Notes under the pieces: generated by a model
Told to the model about the DNA's origin: nothing
Databases searched by the model: none
The model's input: the letters and a program-made list of their open reading frames with translations, nothing else
Origin: Echinostoma caproni
Taxonomy: Eukaryota > Platyhelminthes > Trematoda > Plagiorchiida > Echinostomatidae
Length of the DNA: 20,365 bases
NCBI GenBank assembly: GCA_900618425.1
Contig: UZAN01043322.1
Span: 21,766 to 42,130 of the forward strand
Direction: 5' to 3'
Made by a program: the position numbers and the translations under genes
Shown here: positions 10,539 to 18,759 of the stretch, in pieces
Numbering within the stretch: the first letter of the stretch is position 1
How the letters are laid out: the number at the start of each line of letters is the position of its first letter

Positions 10539-10953
10539 AATTGTAGTACGCACCGATCACGAAATACGAATCACAGATTAGCAATCGCAGACGAGGTGTA
10601 AGCACTAGATCACACTGGTACTTTTACGCAATATCCCACGGAAAAAACCACAAGAATAGCAGTTTGTTGATTTGACGAAATCAGGGGGATTAAATAATAT
10701 GTAAACAACGAGCTCATTGGTCATTCCGGTCTCTGCCAATCGCGTGCTAGTATTTCCGACGTTGTACAGTTTCTGTCTGGGTCGCATGGTTTCCGATTGG
10801 TTGGTACTATCGGCCTATGGTCTGTAGTCCAGAAGCCGTAACACGAACACCCTTTGCTGACGTCACCCGTGAACCTTGATTAATCACAGTTGTCTGAAAA
10901 CTGTAACGTGTCGCTTCGTGGTTTGCGTCATCTTGTAATCTAGGATCATCACA
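10539..10953 (+). repeat. Nearly complete copy C of the ~410-bp dispersed repeat
   Basis: The first 41 bases match 20325-20365 with two differences. The last 102 bases match 1-102 at about 80 percent. The middle matches 967-1325 more loosely. This copy therefore defines the unit: it starts AATTGTAGTACGCACC and ends GGATCATCACA. With TG at 10542 and CA at the end, plus an ATTAAATAATATG block and a CCGATTGG (inverted CCAAT) block, it could be a solo LTR of about 412 bp. No target duplication was found, so LTR identity is an inference. Confidence 0.65.
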
Positions 10954-11453
10954 CTAATCCACACAGAAAGAAAAGCAAACCCATTCAATTTAACTCACTG
11001 CTTTGTTCGACTCTAATTTCAACTTTCCAATCCTTCATCTGTCCCTTCATCGCAATGGATAGACAAAAGACGGCAACCAAAACTGCCGTACGAAAATGTA
11101 CGGTTAATGGTTGAACAAACTGAACTGGTTAAGGGCCCAAGGGGGTTTCCCAGACCTGCGGTTGTACAGAGGTATAGACTGTATATTCATGCATGAGCTT
11201 GTGTCACACTGAGACACTTAATGCTTGGACCAATTAAATTGTATTTGTAATGTTGAAGCGGATGAGCGCTGACAAATCACCTCCGAGAGTGTTCTACAAT
11301 TTTCAGACCGCATGGAAACCCTGGACAGATTAAAAAAGCAGGGATTTCGGAAAATGGCTTTAGCGGAACGAATGTCGGTCAAGATCATTGTGTCAGTGGG
11401 AAAGAATAAATTAACCAGTGTGTTTCATTGTACGTGGATGACATTTAGATATT

Positions 11454-11598
11454 GATTTTAACGGACCATCCTTCTCGAACTTCACCTTCACGCACAAAAT
11501 CCTCACTTCATCCAATCAGTCCGAGTGCATGGTTGACTGGAGGAACTAAGGATTGTGTGCGTTAAGGTGAAGTCCGAGAAGGATGGTCCGTTTAAATC
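11454..11598. repeat. Foldback (MITE-like) element with 64-bp inverted arms
   Basis: The left arm 11454-11517 and right arm 11535-11598 are reverse complements at 56 of 64 positions, around a 17-base loop (11518-11534). The outermost GATTT and AAATC are flanked on both sides by ATT, a possible 3-bp target duplication. There is no coding capacity. The structure fits a short non-autonomous foldback DNA transposon. As part of an intron transcript it would form a long imperfect hairpin. The source family is unknown. Confidence 0.8.
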
Positions 11599-11869
11599 AT
11601 TACATCCAATTACCTAACACCACTACTCACAAGTAACTGTGAGTTAAATGCGAATTGCCAATCCAGTAAGTTTGTAGTAGGTTTATGACCAGTTAGCCCT
11701 AAACCTGCATGAAAGACCTGACTTGGTGGGAGGCTTTTGATTGAAGTGAACAGATAATCAACTGTATCTCCCTCCCTTCGTTACAGTCGGGTCAAAATGA
11801 ACTGAATGACTATCTCTGAAAATGACACCCGGAACAAACATGAATTGACAATTCGATTCAGCGCCGGGT

Positions 11870-11945
11870 ATGCCCTGGTTGGCACAGTGTTGATACCGCA
11901 CACGCCTTCTATGCCCGATGGGTCCGGAGTTGACAGCCCAAACAG
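11870..11945 (+). repeat. tRNA-like block, candidate SINE head
   Basis: TGGCACAGTGTT at 11880-11891 resembles the Pol III A box, and GAGTTGACAGCC near 11927-11938 resembles a B box that has lost one base. The A to B spacing (about 47) matches tRNA geometry. No acceptable cloverleaf is visible, so it is not called a tRNA gene. It could be the decayed head of a tRNA-derived SINE. Confidence 0.35.
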
Positions 11946-12030
11946 GACGATCGATATTCCTTACTGACGAGCTCTAGTGAGAGTGAAACTCGACTCTAGT
12001 GTATGGTTATCTGGGAGGACTGAGAACTTT

Positions 12031-12050
12031 GCCTGCCTGCCTGCCTGCCT
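12031..12050 (+). repeat. (GCCT)5 microsatellite
   Basis: Five exact tandem copies of GCCT lie in intron 1 with no visible function. Confidence 0.95.
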
Positions 12051-12524
12051 ACGTGTTGTCCTTTTCCACTTTTTCACCGTTTTATGGACCTGCTACATAT
12101 GTGTCCTCTCCAATAGACGTACTGCATAATTGACTGCGTACTTATGTACTTACCTAAACGGGATACGCCAACCTGTAATTTCGATTAGTTTATGTTTATG
12201 AAGTAACTTGAGTTATGATACAGTAAATGTCCCATAACGGAAACATTTCCACTGTTTTCATGGAACACAACATTCACATGAAACAATCCATTACGAGGAA
12301 ATTAAACAGTTTGTGATTTCAAACAACAGTCTTTTGCAATGCAAACCTCATTAGCAGGTCGGGGAATGGATTTGAGACGAGCAAATCTCAAAGAATCATT
12401 GCAAGCGGCAAGGACCACTAGACCGGCGTGTGCTTCTGGGAAATTTTGTCCAGTCATTCGTGTACTACTCATTATAATAGAAGCTTTACGGTCTTTCTCA
12501 TCCCTTATCTTTCTCTCTCTTCAG

Positions 12525-12810
12525 TCCGATGAACGTACCAAAGACACTCTATCTTCTATCACCTTCTTGAAAGATGTGGCTCTCCTACGAATTGCGACCT
12601 CAGCCACCGGCGCTGAGCGTCTACGAAGCGAGATCATGACTAATTTGGCCATTGAAGTTGAAGGCCTTTTGGAGCAACCGTGTGAACAAATCCTGGAAGA
12701 AGATCATGTGGAAGAGGATGAGGCGGCTCGAATGGAGAAATCGGCCAAATTGCATAAATTCGCCCGACAAATTACCAAACAGACAGTGCAAAGACATTTT
12801 GAACAAAAAG
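12525..12810 (+). CDS. Exon of unrecognised host gene (acidic, coiled-coil-like)
   Basis: This 286-bp exon is bounded by a classic acceptor (TCTTTCTCTCTCTTCAG) and an AAAAAG|GTACGC donor. It starts in phase 0 (SDERTKDTLSS) and ends one base into a codon. The 95 codons are open and look coding: a helical stretch (FLKDVALLRIATSATGAERL), a Glu-rich segment (EQILEEDHVEEDEAARMEK) and a basic end (KFARQITKQTVQRHFEQK). The leftover G joins TT from the exon at 18760 to give a Val codon, keeping the frame. I recognise no domain. The frame also extends 62 codons upstream of the acceptor, but the strong splice site and change in character argue that this is intron. Function is unknown; the composition suggests a protein-binding or structural role. 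Confidence 0.75.
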
Positions 12811-13654
12811 GTACGCATAATAGCTGGAATCCGAAAGGGAACGGAACACGTGTCTGATGCTGATAGATTTCGTTTTTTGATACCACACAGTGACCTTTCG
12901 CACACTAAGTACCAAACACAATAGTTCGTTTGGTCTTACCTTCTCCATTTCATTTTACGTTGACCATGTTCGCTTTCTTTTGCACACAGTTTCTGTCACT
13001 ACTATAGACGATTTACTCTCCGGTTCCAATCCCAGACATGCATAGTGTGAATGGCCCCTTTTATTGATTTCAACCATACCATATTCACACAGTGGCCATA
13101 TACAATCCTTTCCGTTCACAATGGATGTTGTTTTGTAACAGACGAACGCAATTTGTGATCCAGTCTCTTCACAACGGAAATACGGTCGATAAGGATCGGA
13201 TGAAAGTGAACGGGGGAAAGCCGTCATCGTTGAATGAGATGACACTAGTGATCAAGTGAAGTTGAATTTGTTTTCTCTAGCCTCCTCCCCCAGGCCTTAA
13301 GGACGAAGGTTTAAACTCTGTCACCGGTACCCACTTAGGCTGGTAGGCAGCTTCGCTGTAGCTCGGCTTGGTGTTGTACCTGTTTGGCTGGGATCTGATG
13401 TGGTCTTGCACTTCAAGTTCCATTGGTCAGGTCTTCAATTCCCATAGTAGACCCCATTATTCTACTGTATTTAAAGCTTCCACTGATCACCAGAGAACTG
13501 CCGTATGGTATCGTAAGTTAAAGTTTTATTATGGTGAACACTTACACAAGTAGTTGCTTTTCTTGTCCCGTAGGGTTTAGCATAAATGGATCGATTTACT
13601 TACTGTTCACAGAAAGACGAGGAATATCGCAAATTATCTTTGTTTCGTGAACTG

Positions 13655-14402
13655 CTAACGATGTTCAAATTTAAGACTTGTCAAAGTTTTATCCAGTTTG
13701 TGCTTGGAGGAACCACTTGTGGGAGCAGAAACAACGTGGAGTGGTGAAGAATTCCAAATAATGTACTCAATCTGAGGGCAAATGAATGACGTCGGCATTC
13801 TAGTCGACAGTTTTGAGCACTAATTTGAATGAGTGCCCCCTTAGGTGAGTGTTGGACGACAAGTATGATCAGGATTCTGCATTATTTGATATACCAAAAT
13901 CAAATCCCCTAGAATTTGGTGATACTGTGTGTAGTACAACCTCAATGATTCCAGTCTTTCCACATAAGTCTTGGAATGCAGTCCCTTGACTATTTTGGTG
14001 ACCATTCCTTGTGAACGTTTCAAATCTTACGGTCGGTTTGCAGTCATGGATTTCACGTTTGAATGGCGAACTCTATGTGGTGTCAAATGTAGGCTGATAA
14101 TAAATGTGAGAGTGGCATAAGTTCAGATTTGCCAAACACTCGCTTTAACAAAACAACGTGTATTGCAGTGGTGTGCGACGCACTGGAGCAGTTTAAACCC
14201 CAATTTAGATCGTATTGAACAATGACACCAAGATCGACTGTTCGGGAGAAACGGATTCAACTCCATACGATTTTCTAAACTGTTCATGGGTTCGATTGTG
14301 CCCAAATTCTTCCAAAATGATAGCATATATGAAGAGAAAATTGTGCTTTTCACGGATAAGAAGCACACATTTGGATCTGATTCCTGAACATCTCACCTCC
14401 AC
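13655..14402 (-). pseudogene. Non-LTR retrotransposon relic (CR1/jockey-like), 3' end of reverse transcriptase ORF
   Basis: The minus-strand translation follows the C-terminal part of the CR1-type ORF2. An RSKCVLLI segment at about 14375 is followed, after frameshifts, by GVIVQYDLNWGLNCSS, LLKRVFGKSEL, LSAYI, HHIEFAIQT, then QGMVTKIVKGLHSKTYVERL, LYYTQYHQILGDLILVYQI, and after two stops YIIWNSSPLHVVSAPTSGSS and KHKLDKTL, ending at a stop at 13657-13655. The order matches the family (RPHLEY, ATKLVRGL..YEERL, EYRRLRGDLI, WNSLP..VV.APS). The catalytic RT core and the endonuclease lie further 5' and are absent or unrecognisable, the usual 5' truncation of such elements. Multiple stops and frameshifts make it inactive. 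It lies antisense inside intron 2. Confidence 0.85.
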
Positions 14403-14699
14403 AGAGCGAACACACTCGTGTGAGTAAAGAAATTTGTTCGGTCCGGTCCATGTTCACCGTACGAGGAGAGAATTGTACTATTAACAATAAAATACAACAC
14501 TGAGCCCCTGGGTCAATGGCTAACACCTTGAACAAATGATCAAGCAAATACTAAATAGCCATGAGAAACGTTATCGAATTCCTGGATTACGATTTTCCTT
14601 TATCATTTTTACTTCCTTTTATTNCAAAGATGCAATTCTAAGAAGGGAGGAAGCGACCAATCAAAGGGCTTCTATGCAACACAATAATGGGGAAAGCCA

Positions 14700-14795
14700 G
14701 GCGGTATTAGTGAGATTCGAACACGCCCTCCGGATTGACAATCTGGTGACGTTACCACCATCAGGGGCCGCCACTGCTCTAACTCCCATCTAATA
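14700..14795 (-). repeat. tRNA-like block, candidate SINE
   Basis: On the minus strand, GTGTTCGAATCT (14724-14713) is a near-perfect Pol III B box and TTAGAGCAGTGG (about 14784-14773) resembles an A box. Between them CCAGATTGTCAATCCGG can fold as an anticodon arm with one mismatch and a GTC-like triplet. The T stem is broken and the A to B spacing is long, so a functional tRNA is unlikely and a tRNA-derived SINE is the better reading. Confidence 0.45.
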
Positions 14796-15305
14796 CCTTT
14801 TATTCTGTGCGTTTTATCCCATGAAAGGAATTGTTTTGTATAACGAGTTCATGTGCCTATGCACTGCACTGTAATTGTTGAATGAGTCCAGCTTTTCGTA
14901 TTTTTGTTCTGATATTATACGTTTTTTAATAATCAGCACCGGAATTACTGAATGCAGATCATCAGGTTTACCGGTCGTCCGCTTTGTGGTATTGTTCGAT
15001 GTGAACTATTCAAAAATGATATAGGCATTCATTGTGAAAAAAGCAATTTTCATTTATGGGGCTAAAAAGCATAAGGTGGAATCGGAAACCCTGCCCAACT
15101 GTTTGTTCCATCGAAAGTTCATGACGACCATTTTTATTTGACTTCTCACGTGTTCTGCAGCAGTATCCAATTCAGTTGTGTATAGGTTAAACAAAGTTGC
15201 GTTTAGACTTAAGGTCACTAGGACATGAATAGTATAGTTTATCAAACGTTGACAAGGAAGATATGGATTTCATCTCACGACAACTTGTACCACTGCTACT
15301 ACTAT

Positions 15306-15565
15306 TGTTGTGAGAGACTACTCACTTGTGAGTAGTAGGTAACTTTCAATGATCAAATATATGACAAGACCATCAATGGCCAAGTGATTTACTTGGAAGA
15401 ATAAGTACTGACTCCTATATACATTACTATGTGTGTCGGAAATAATTACGATGGCACGTTTCTGATTAGATTTTCTGTGTTATGTTTGCCAAATTACTGT
15501 TGTTCCATCTGTGACCATCAATAACGGGGTGTCCTCGACCAGCACCGTCTTCTGGGATTATAACA
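15306..15565 (+). repeat. 5' LTR
   Basis: The repeat is 260 bp with TG...CA ends. Near its start is a perfect palindrome with 9-bp arms (15317-15336). The 3' third (from TTTCTGATTAGATTTT to the end) aligns well with the other two LTRs, but the middle is strongly diverged and lacks the GTGTGGACAGGAACTGCG block they share. The polyadenylation hexamer position reads AATAAC here. Confidence 0.8.
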
Positions 15566-15607
15566 ACTGCTGCCGTCGCCAGGATCAGGATGAAGGTTAT
15601 GTGACCT

Positions 15608-16220
15608 GATACCTTCAAGGATGGAGATGTGCGGACGTTCCTGGATGAGTTCGAGGACGTCGCGGAGCTGGTGGGGACACGGTCGGACAAGGGTAAGTTG
15701 ACAGCCCTCCGAGCGCGGGCGGTGTTGGATGCGGCACTAAGAGGCCCGGAGGAGGTGGCGTGGGCCGCCGCGAAGGACGCTCTTATCGCGGGTTTTGACA
15801 CCCTGTCCGACCGCCAGAAAACGTTGCGGAGCTTCAGGGCGCCGCAGCTCGGAGTTGGCATGGAACCCTGTCGCATGCCGTGGCCCTGCGCACCCTGTTG
15901 AATCGAGCGCTCCCAACGTTGGATGGTGACGCGAACGCGGATTTACTGCTCGATCGTTTCATAGAGAGGTTGCCGGAAGATTTGCGACAGGCGGCATGGA
16001 TAATTAGTGTGGAGAAGAGCATGAATGTAATCAAACTGGCGGATGTGCTGAGGGAGTTTACTTGGAAGAAAGTCACTCCTGTACAGCCAACCGAAGGCCA
16101 TAGATGCCAACCAAAAGGATTTACAGCAACCCTCAAGCAATTAACGAAGGAGATGGCGTCCATCCGAACGGATAACAAACAAAGAGCTATCAAGAAGGAG
16201 AATTTTGAGCTCGAAGATTC
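15608..16220 (+). pseudogene. gag: Gag-like fragment of the LTR element
   Basis: From 15608 the frame reads PDTFKDGDVRTFLDEFED, then LDAALRGPEEVAWAAAKDAL and DRQKTLRSFRAPQLGVG. After a frameshift near 15865 it continues in the next frame with HAVALRTLLNRALPTLDG and LLLDRFIERLPEDLRQAA. This is the layout of a Ty3/Gypsy-type Gag capsid region, the protein that assembles the particle packaging element RNA. A stop at 15602-15604 lies directly upstream, so the natural start is missing. A trace of a zinc knuckle (ECWPKNCPE at about 16220-16250) follows, but the Cys/His spacing is broken. High GC compared with the surroundings marks it as transposon-derived. Confidence 0.75.
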
Positions 16221-16223
16221 AGA

Positions 16224-16409
16224 GTGCTGGCCGAAAAATTGCCCCGAAACACAGCGTACGTCGTTTCTAAGGGAACCCCTAATTCCGTCCAAACCATTGT
16301 CCATAGACAAGGCTCCCTGCGAAAAAATGAGTGTTGTTCAGTCCATACCCCTATCGAGGTTGGGGATCAGAAAGTGCCATGTTTTTCTGACACATGTGCT
16401 GCAGTTTAG
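16224..16409 (+). pseudogene. Retroviral-type aspartic protease remnant
   Basis: In the frame ending at 16409, PIEVGDQKVPCFSDTCAAV resembles the opening of a Gypsy-type aspartic protease, where the family has hydrophobic-x-DTGA. Here the active-site triplet reads Asp-Thr-Cys (GAC ACA TGT, 16389-16397), so the conserved Gly is lost, and a stop follows four codons later. The frame differs from that of Gag. Its place directly after the Gag fragment fits the gag-pro order. The enzyme would cut the polyprotein in a living copy; this one is dead. Confidence 0.55.
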
Positions 16410-16963
16410 ATGGCAGAACTTCAGTCCACTGAGTCATGAGAAGCCTCGGATTCGGCAGAGAAGACAGTTGGTGAATACGAGCCGCAAGTTGACAGCACAG
16501 CAACTCGAACTTTCTCTATTGAGCACATGAAGGAAGAGAAAACTTTTGCCAGGCTACACAACAAAGCGATGAGGAAGTTAAGAAGGCCGATGAAACGGAA
16601 AGCAAGCGCACTTCTGAAAGTGACGGAATCAGAGTATAAGCCCCATGTCGAAGGTCGTGTCGGTGACCCTGGAGAAGTGAAGTTACTCCCAAGATGCCAA
16701 AGTTCAGTTAGAGTACGAATGCGGAAGACTCCAATGAACATACCTCAGGTGATAAATGCCAACAGGCGTACGTATCAAAGTGAGCACGACAGGTGGCGCT
16801 GGAACCATAGCCGTAAGCCGAAAAGTTGTCAGAAATCAACCTACTGGCCGGGTCACCAGAAATTAATCACGAAGCCACAAGAAACTGTCAACCAACTACG
16901 GATCCGTTCAAACTCTCGGATTAAAGAACTCTTTGCCCGCTGCATGCAGAGTTCAATTTCGCC
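16410..16963 (+). other. Unassigned internal region of the LTR element
   Basis: A frame from 16527 reads about 150 codons, rich in Lys and Arg, up to the G-run. I cannot match it to reverse transcriptase, RNase H or integrase. It may be a scrambled remnant of the end of pol or unrelated filler. Confidence 0.4.
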
Positions 16964-16984
16964 GGGGGGGGGGNGGGGGGGGAG
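16964..16984 (+). promoter_or_regulatory. Candidate polypurine tract
   Basis: A run of about 18 G with one N at 16974, then AG, abuts the TGTTGTGAG start of the 3' LTR. Position and all-purine content fit the plus-strand primer site of LTR elements, though the near-pure G run has probably expanded, and its exact length is uncertain because of the N. Confidence 0.5.
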
Positions 16985-17234
16985 TGTTGTGAGATACTAC
17001 TCACTTGTGAGTTGTGATTTATTTTAACCATTAAAAATCAGCAAGATCACCGATGGCAATTTGCTGGGTCTCAAAGAATAACCATCTATTGATACATTCA
17101 TTACCCATCGTGTGGACAGGAACTGCGATAATATGTTTCTGATTGGATTTTTGTGTTCCAAATTATTGATGTCCCATCTGTGATCCTTAATAAACGATTA
17201 TCCTCGACCAGCACCGTCTTCTGGAGGTATAACA
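16985..17234 (+). repeat. 3' LTR
   Basis: The repeat is 250 bp with the same ends as the 5' LTR. It carries the near-palindrome ACTACTCACTTGTGAGTTGT with one arm mismatch, the GTGTGGACAGGAACTGCG block, and an AATAAA at 17189-17194 about 40 bp from the end. By eye it is closer to the inverted solo LTR than to its own 5' partner in the middle part. Confidence 0.85.
17189..17194 (+). terminator. AATAAA polyadenylation signal in the 3' LTR
   Basis: A canonical hexamer lies about 40 bp before the LTR end, where element transcripts would be polyadenylated. The inverted solo LTR has the same hexamer. If recognised, it could in principle end host transcripts early in intron 2. Confidence 0.5.
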
Positions 17235-17280
17235 CTACTACTAATATTACTAATACTACTACTACTATTAATAATAATAA
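17235..17280 (+). repeat. CTA/ATT trinucleotide tract between two inverted LTRs
   Basis: The 46-bp tract is made of ACT, ATT and AAT-type triplets (runs of CTACTACTA and TAATAATAA). It separates the 3' LTR from the solo LTR on the other strand. Short CTA runs also lie just outside the 5' LTR (about 15294-15304) and beyond the solo LTR (about 17544-17555). Confidence 0.9.
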
Positions 17281-17540
17281 TGTTATAATTCCGGAAGACA
17301 GGATGGTCGAGGACACTCCTTTATTGATGATAACAGATGGAACAACAGTGAGTTGACATACATAACACAGAAAATCTAATCAGAAACATACCTCGCAGTT
17401 CCTGTCCACATGACGGGTAATCGATAGGTTTTCTTTGAGACCCAGCAACTTGTCCTCAGTGATCTTGTTGATTTTTGTTTGTTGAAAGTAGTCATCAACT
17501 ATGTCACGTACTACCCACAAATGAGTAGTATCTCATAACA
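17281..17540 (-). repeat. Solo LTR of the same family, inverted
   Basis: Read on the minus strand it starts TGTTATGAGATACTACTC at 17540 and ends AATTATAACA at 17281, 260 bp. It shares the GTGGACAGGAACTGCGA block with the 3' LTR and the TGATTAGATTTTCTGTGTTATGT and TGTTGTTCCATCTGT blocks with the 5' LTR. AATAAA is intact. No internal region is attached and no target duplication is visible (flanks AATAATAA and CCATTACT). Confidence 0.85.
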
Positions 17541-18759
17541 CCATTACTACTACTAACGCAACTAAAGATCCAACCCTTGGAGGGGATCTACGTATGGGCA
17601 CTCTGGTGAGTTCTCTCTTGGGAGGACTCAAGTGACACGGAAGGCTTCGACTGAAATTGGAATGAACTAGCGGAAGTGGCTGGAAAATAGCGGATCACTC
17701 TATCGTTTTCTACCCAAATCTGTAGGAGAAGTAAACAGTCAGCGTCTGGTATATTTATGATCAATCACGTCTACTACACACCTGAACGAAGCTCCTCCCG
17801 AAGGACCATTTTAGAATTAAAAAATACGAACAAGTGAACTGCCGGCCAGGTTTATAAATCGGTAGATGATTCTCCAGATCCATTAATTTCCAACGGGATG
17901 AAACTGAGAATTTATCGTACACGCCTATCAGGTAACTATCCCACTACGAAGTCACTTTAGTCGTAACTTGTTTATTCAAACATGTCGACAAACCGTATAT
18001 CACTAGATGCAGATTATCAGAATCCCAACGAATGCTCCCTACACAGCATCGCCAAAGTTTGATGGTGAAAAAGTATATCCGGATAAACAATTAGATAGAC
18101 TGCGATGGCAACCCTTGCAGATAGGCTCTTTTTCATCTAACGATATTTTCCAAGTCAGATTGGGAGTAGAGTATAGTCAACGGGGGCCAATATACATCAC
18201 AAGCAATGGAACCCTTGACCAATAAATTTGGTCATATAAGTCGTGTTTGGTTTCCCTATTGAGGTGCTCCGGATCAGCATGACGAATACTCGGGGAACTT
18301 AATGTTATGACTATACATCCTCGGGTTTTTGAAGAAAACATAGGTCACTGAACTGGAACGGGCTGACTATAATTATGTGAATACGATTTACAGGACCAGT
18401 TGGTGCAATACAGATCAATGGTAATCATTAGGCCTGTCAGTACTGGCAAGATCGATCGAACGAGGCTGACAAGTCACGTAACATCCAATGCGAGTGAGCT
18501 GCAACATGATTTGAGCTCTCATCACATTTAGCTTAACAGGATGAGTATTAGTCACCAGTTTATTTTTCGAGCTCGTCCATAGATTCACTGTTTTTTTGCA
18601 TCTGTATAATCTCCAAGATTTCCATTTTATCTTAATAACGGCCAACTCACTAATTAGTCGAAAGACTAAGTGAAACGAGAAGCTGCAGAGTTTTGGAAAA
18701 GAGATTACCGTGTAATCAAATTTGTTTTTGTTTTCGGTTTTCTTGTTTGCACATTTCAG
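17541..18759. other. Remainder of intron 2, no gene recognised
   Basis: A 72-codon open frame at 18007-18225 has no motif or splice support. No transposon protein similarity is seen. The stretch ends with the pyrimidine-rich acceptor at 18730-18759. Confidence 0.45.

Larger units (their letters stand above)
10238..12524 (+). other. Intron 1 of the host gene
   Basis: It is bounded by CTG|GTAAGC and a very strong acceptor (a long T/C tract then CTCTCTTCAG) at 12524. It contains a short TG-rich tract at about 10335-10355, a copy of the ~410-bp repeat, a foldback hairpin, a tRNA-like block and a (GCCT)5 tract, listed separately. The remainder (10954-11453, 11599-11869, 12051-12524) shows no gene. 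Confidence 0.5.
15306..17234 (+). mobile_element. Short LTR retrotransposon (Gypsy-like), gag plus mutated protease, no RT or integrase seen
   Basis: Two direct repeats beginning TGTTGTGAGA and ending TATAACA (15306-15565 and 16985-17234) enclose about 1.4 kb. The inside holds a Gypsy-like Gag in two frames, a retroviral-type protease remnant and a G-run directly before the 3' repeat that fits a polypurine tract. No reverse transcriptase, RNase H or integrase motif was found in the remaining ~550 bp, so this is an internally deleted or non-autonomous derivative. Flanks are CTACTACTAT and CTACTACTAA, so a target duplication cannot be told apart from the trinucleotide repeat. No clear TGG-type tRNA primer site follows the 5' LTR (it continues ACTGCTGCCGTC). 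The element sits in intron 2 in the sense orientation. Confidence 0.82.
12811..18759 (+). other. Intron 2 of the host gene (5.9 kb)
   Basis: It is bounded by GTACGC at 12811 and a T-rich acceptor (TTTTGTTTTCGG...GCACATTTCAG) at 18759. It contains a CR1-like relic, a tRNA-like block, an LTR element and an inverted solo LTR, described separately. The stretches 12811-13654 and 14796-15305 show no recognisable gene. The splice phase across the intron is consistent (phase 1). Confidence 0.7.

Noticed and set aside
12339..12524. Upstream in-frame extension of the exon at 12525
   Set aside because: A long pyrimidine tract and consensus AG at 12524 cut it off, and the sequence before it is T-rich intron-like.
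15834..16310. Long minus-strand open frame over the LTR element
   Set aside because: It is the mirror of the GC-rich Gag region; the plus strand carries the recognisable Gag blocks.
18693..18759. In-frame Met start upstream of the large exon
   Set aside because: The segment is the pyrimidine tract and acceptor; the phase match to the exon ending at 12810 supports splicing at 18760.
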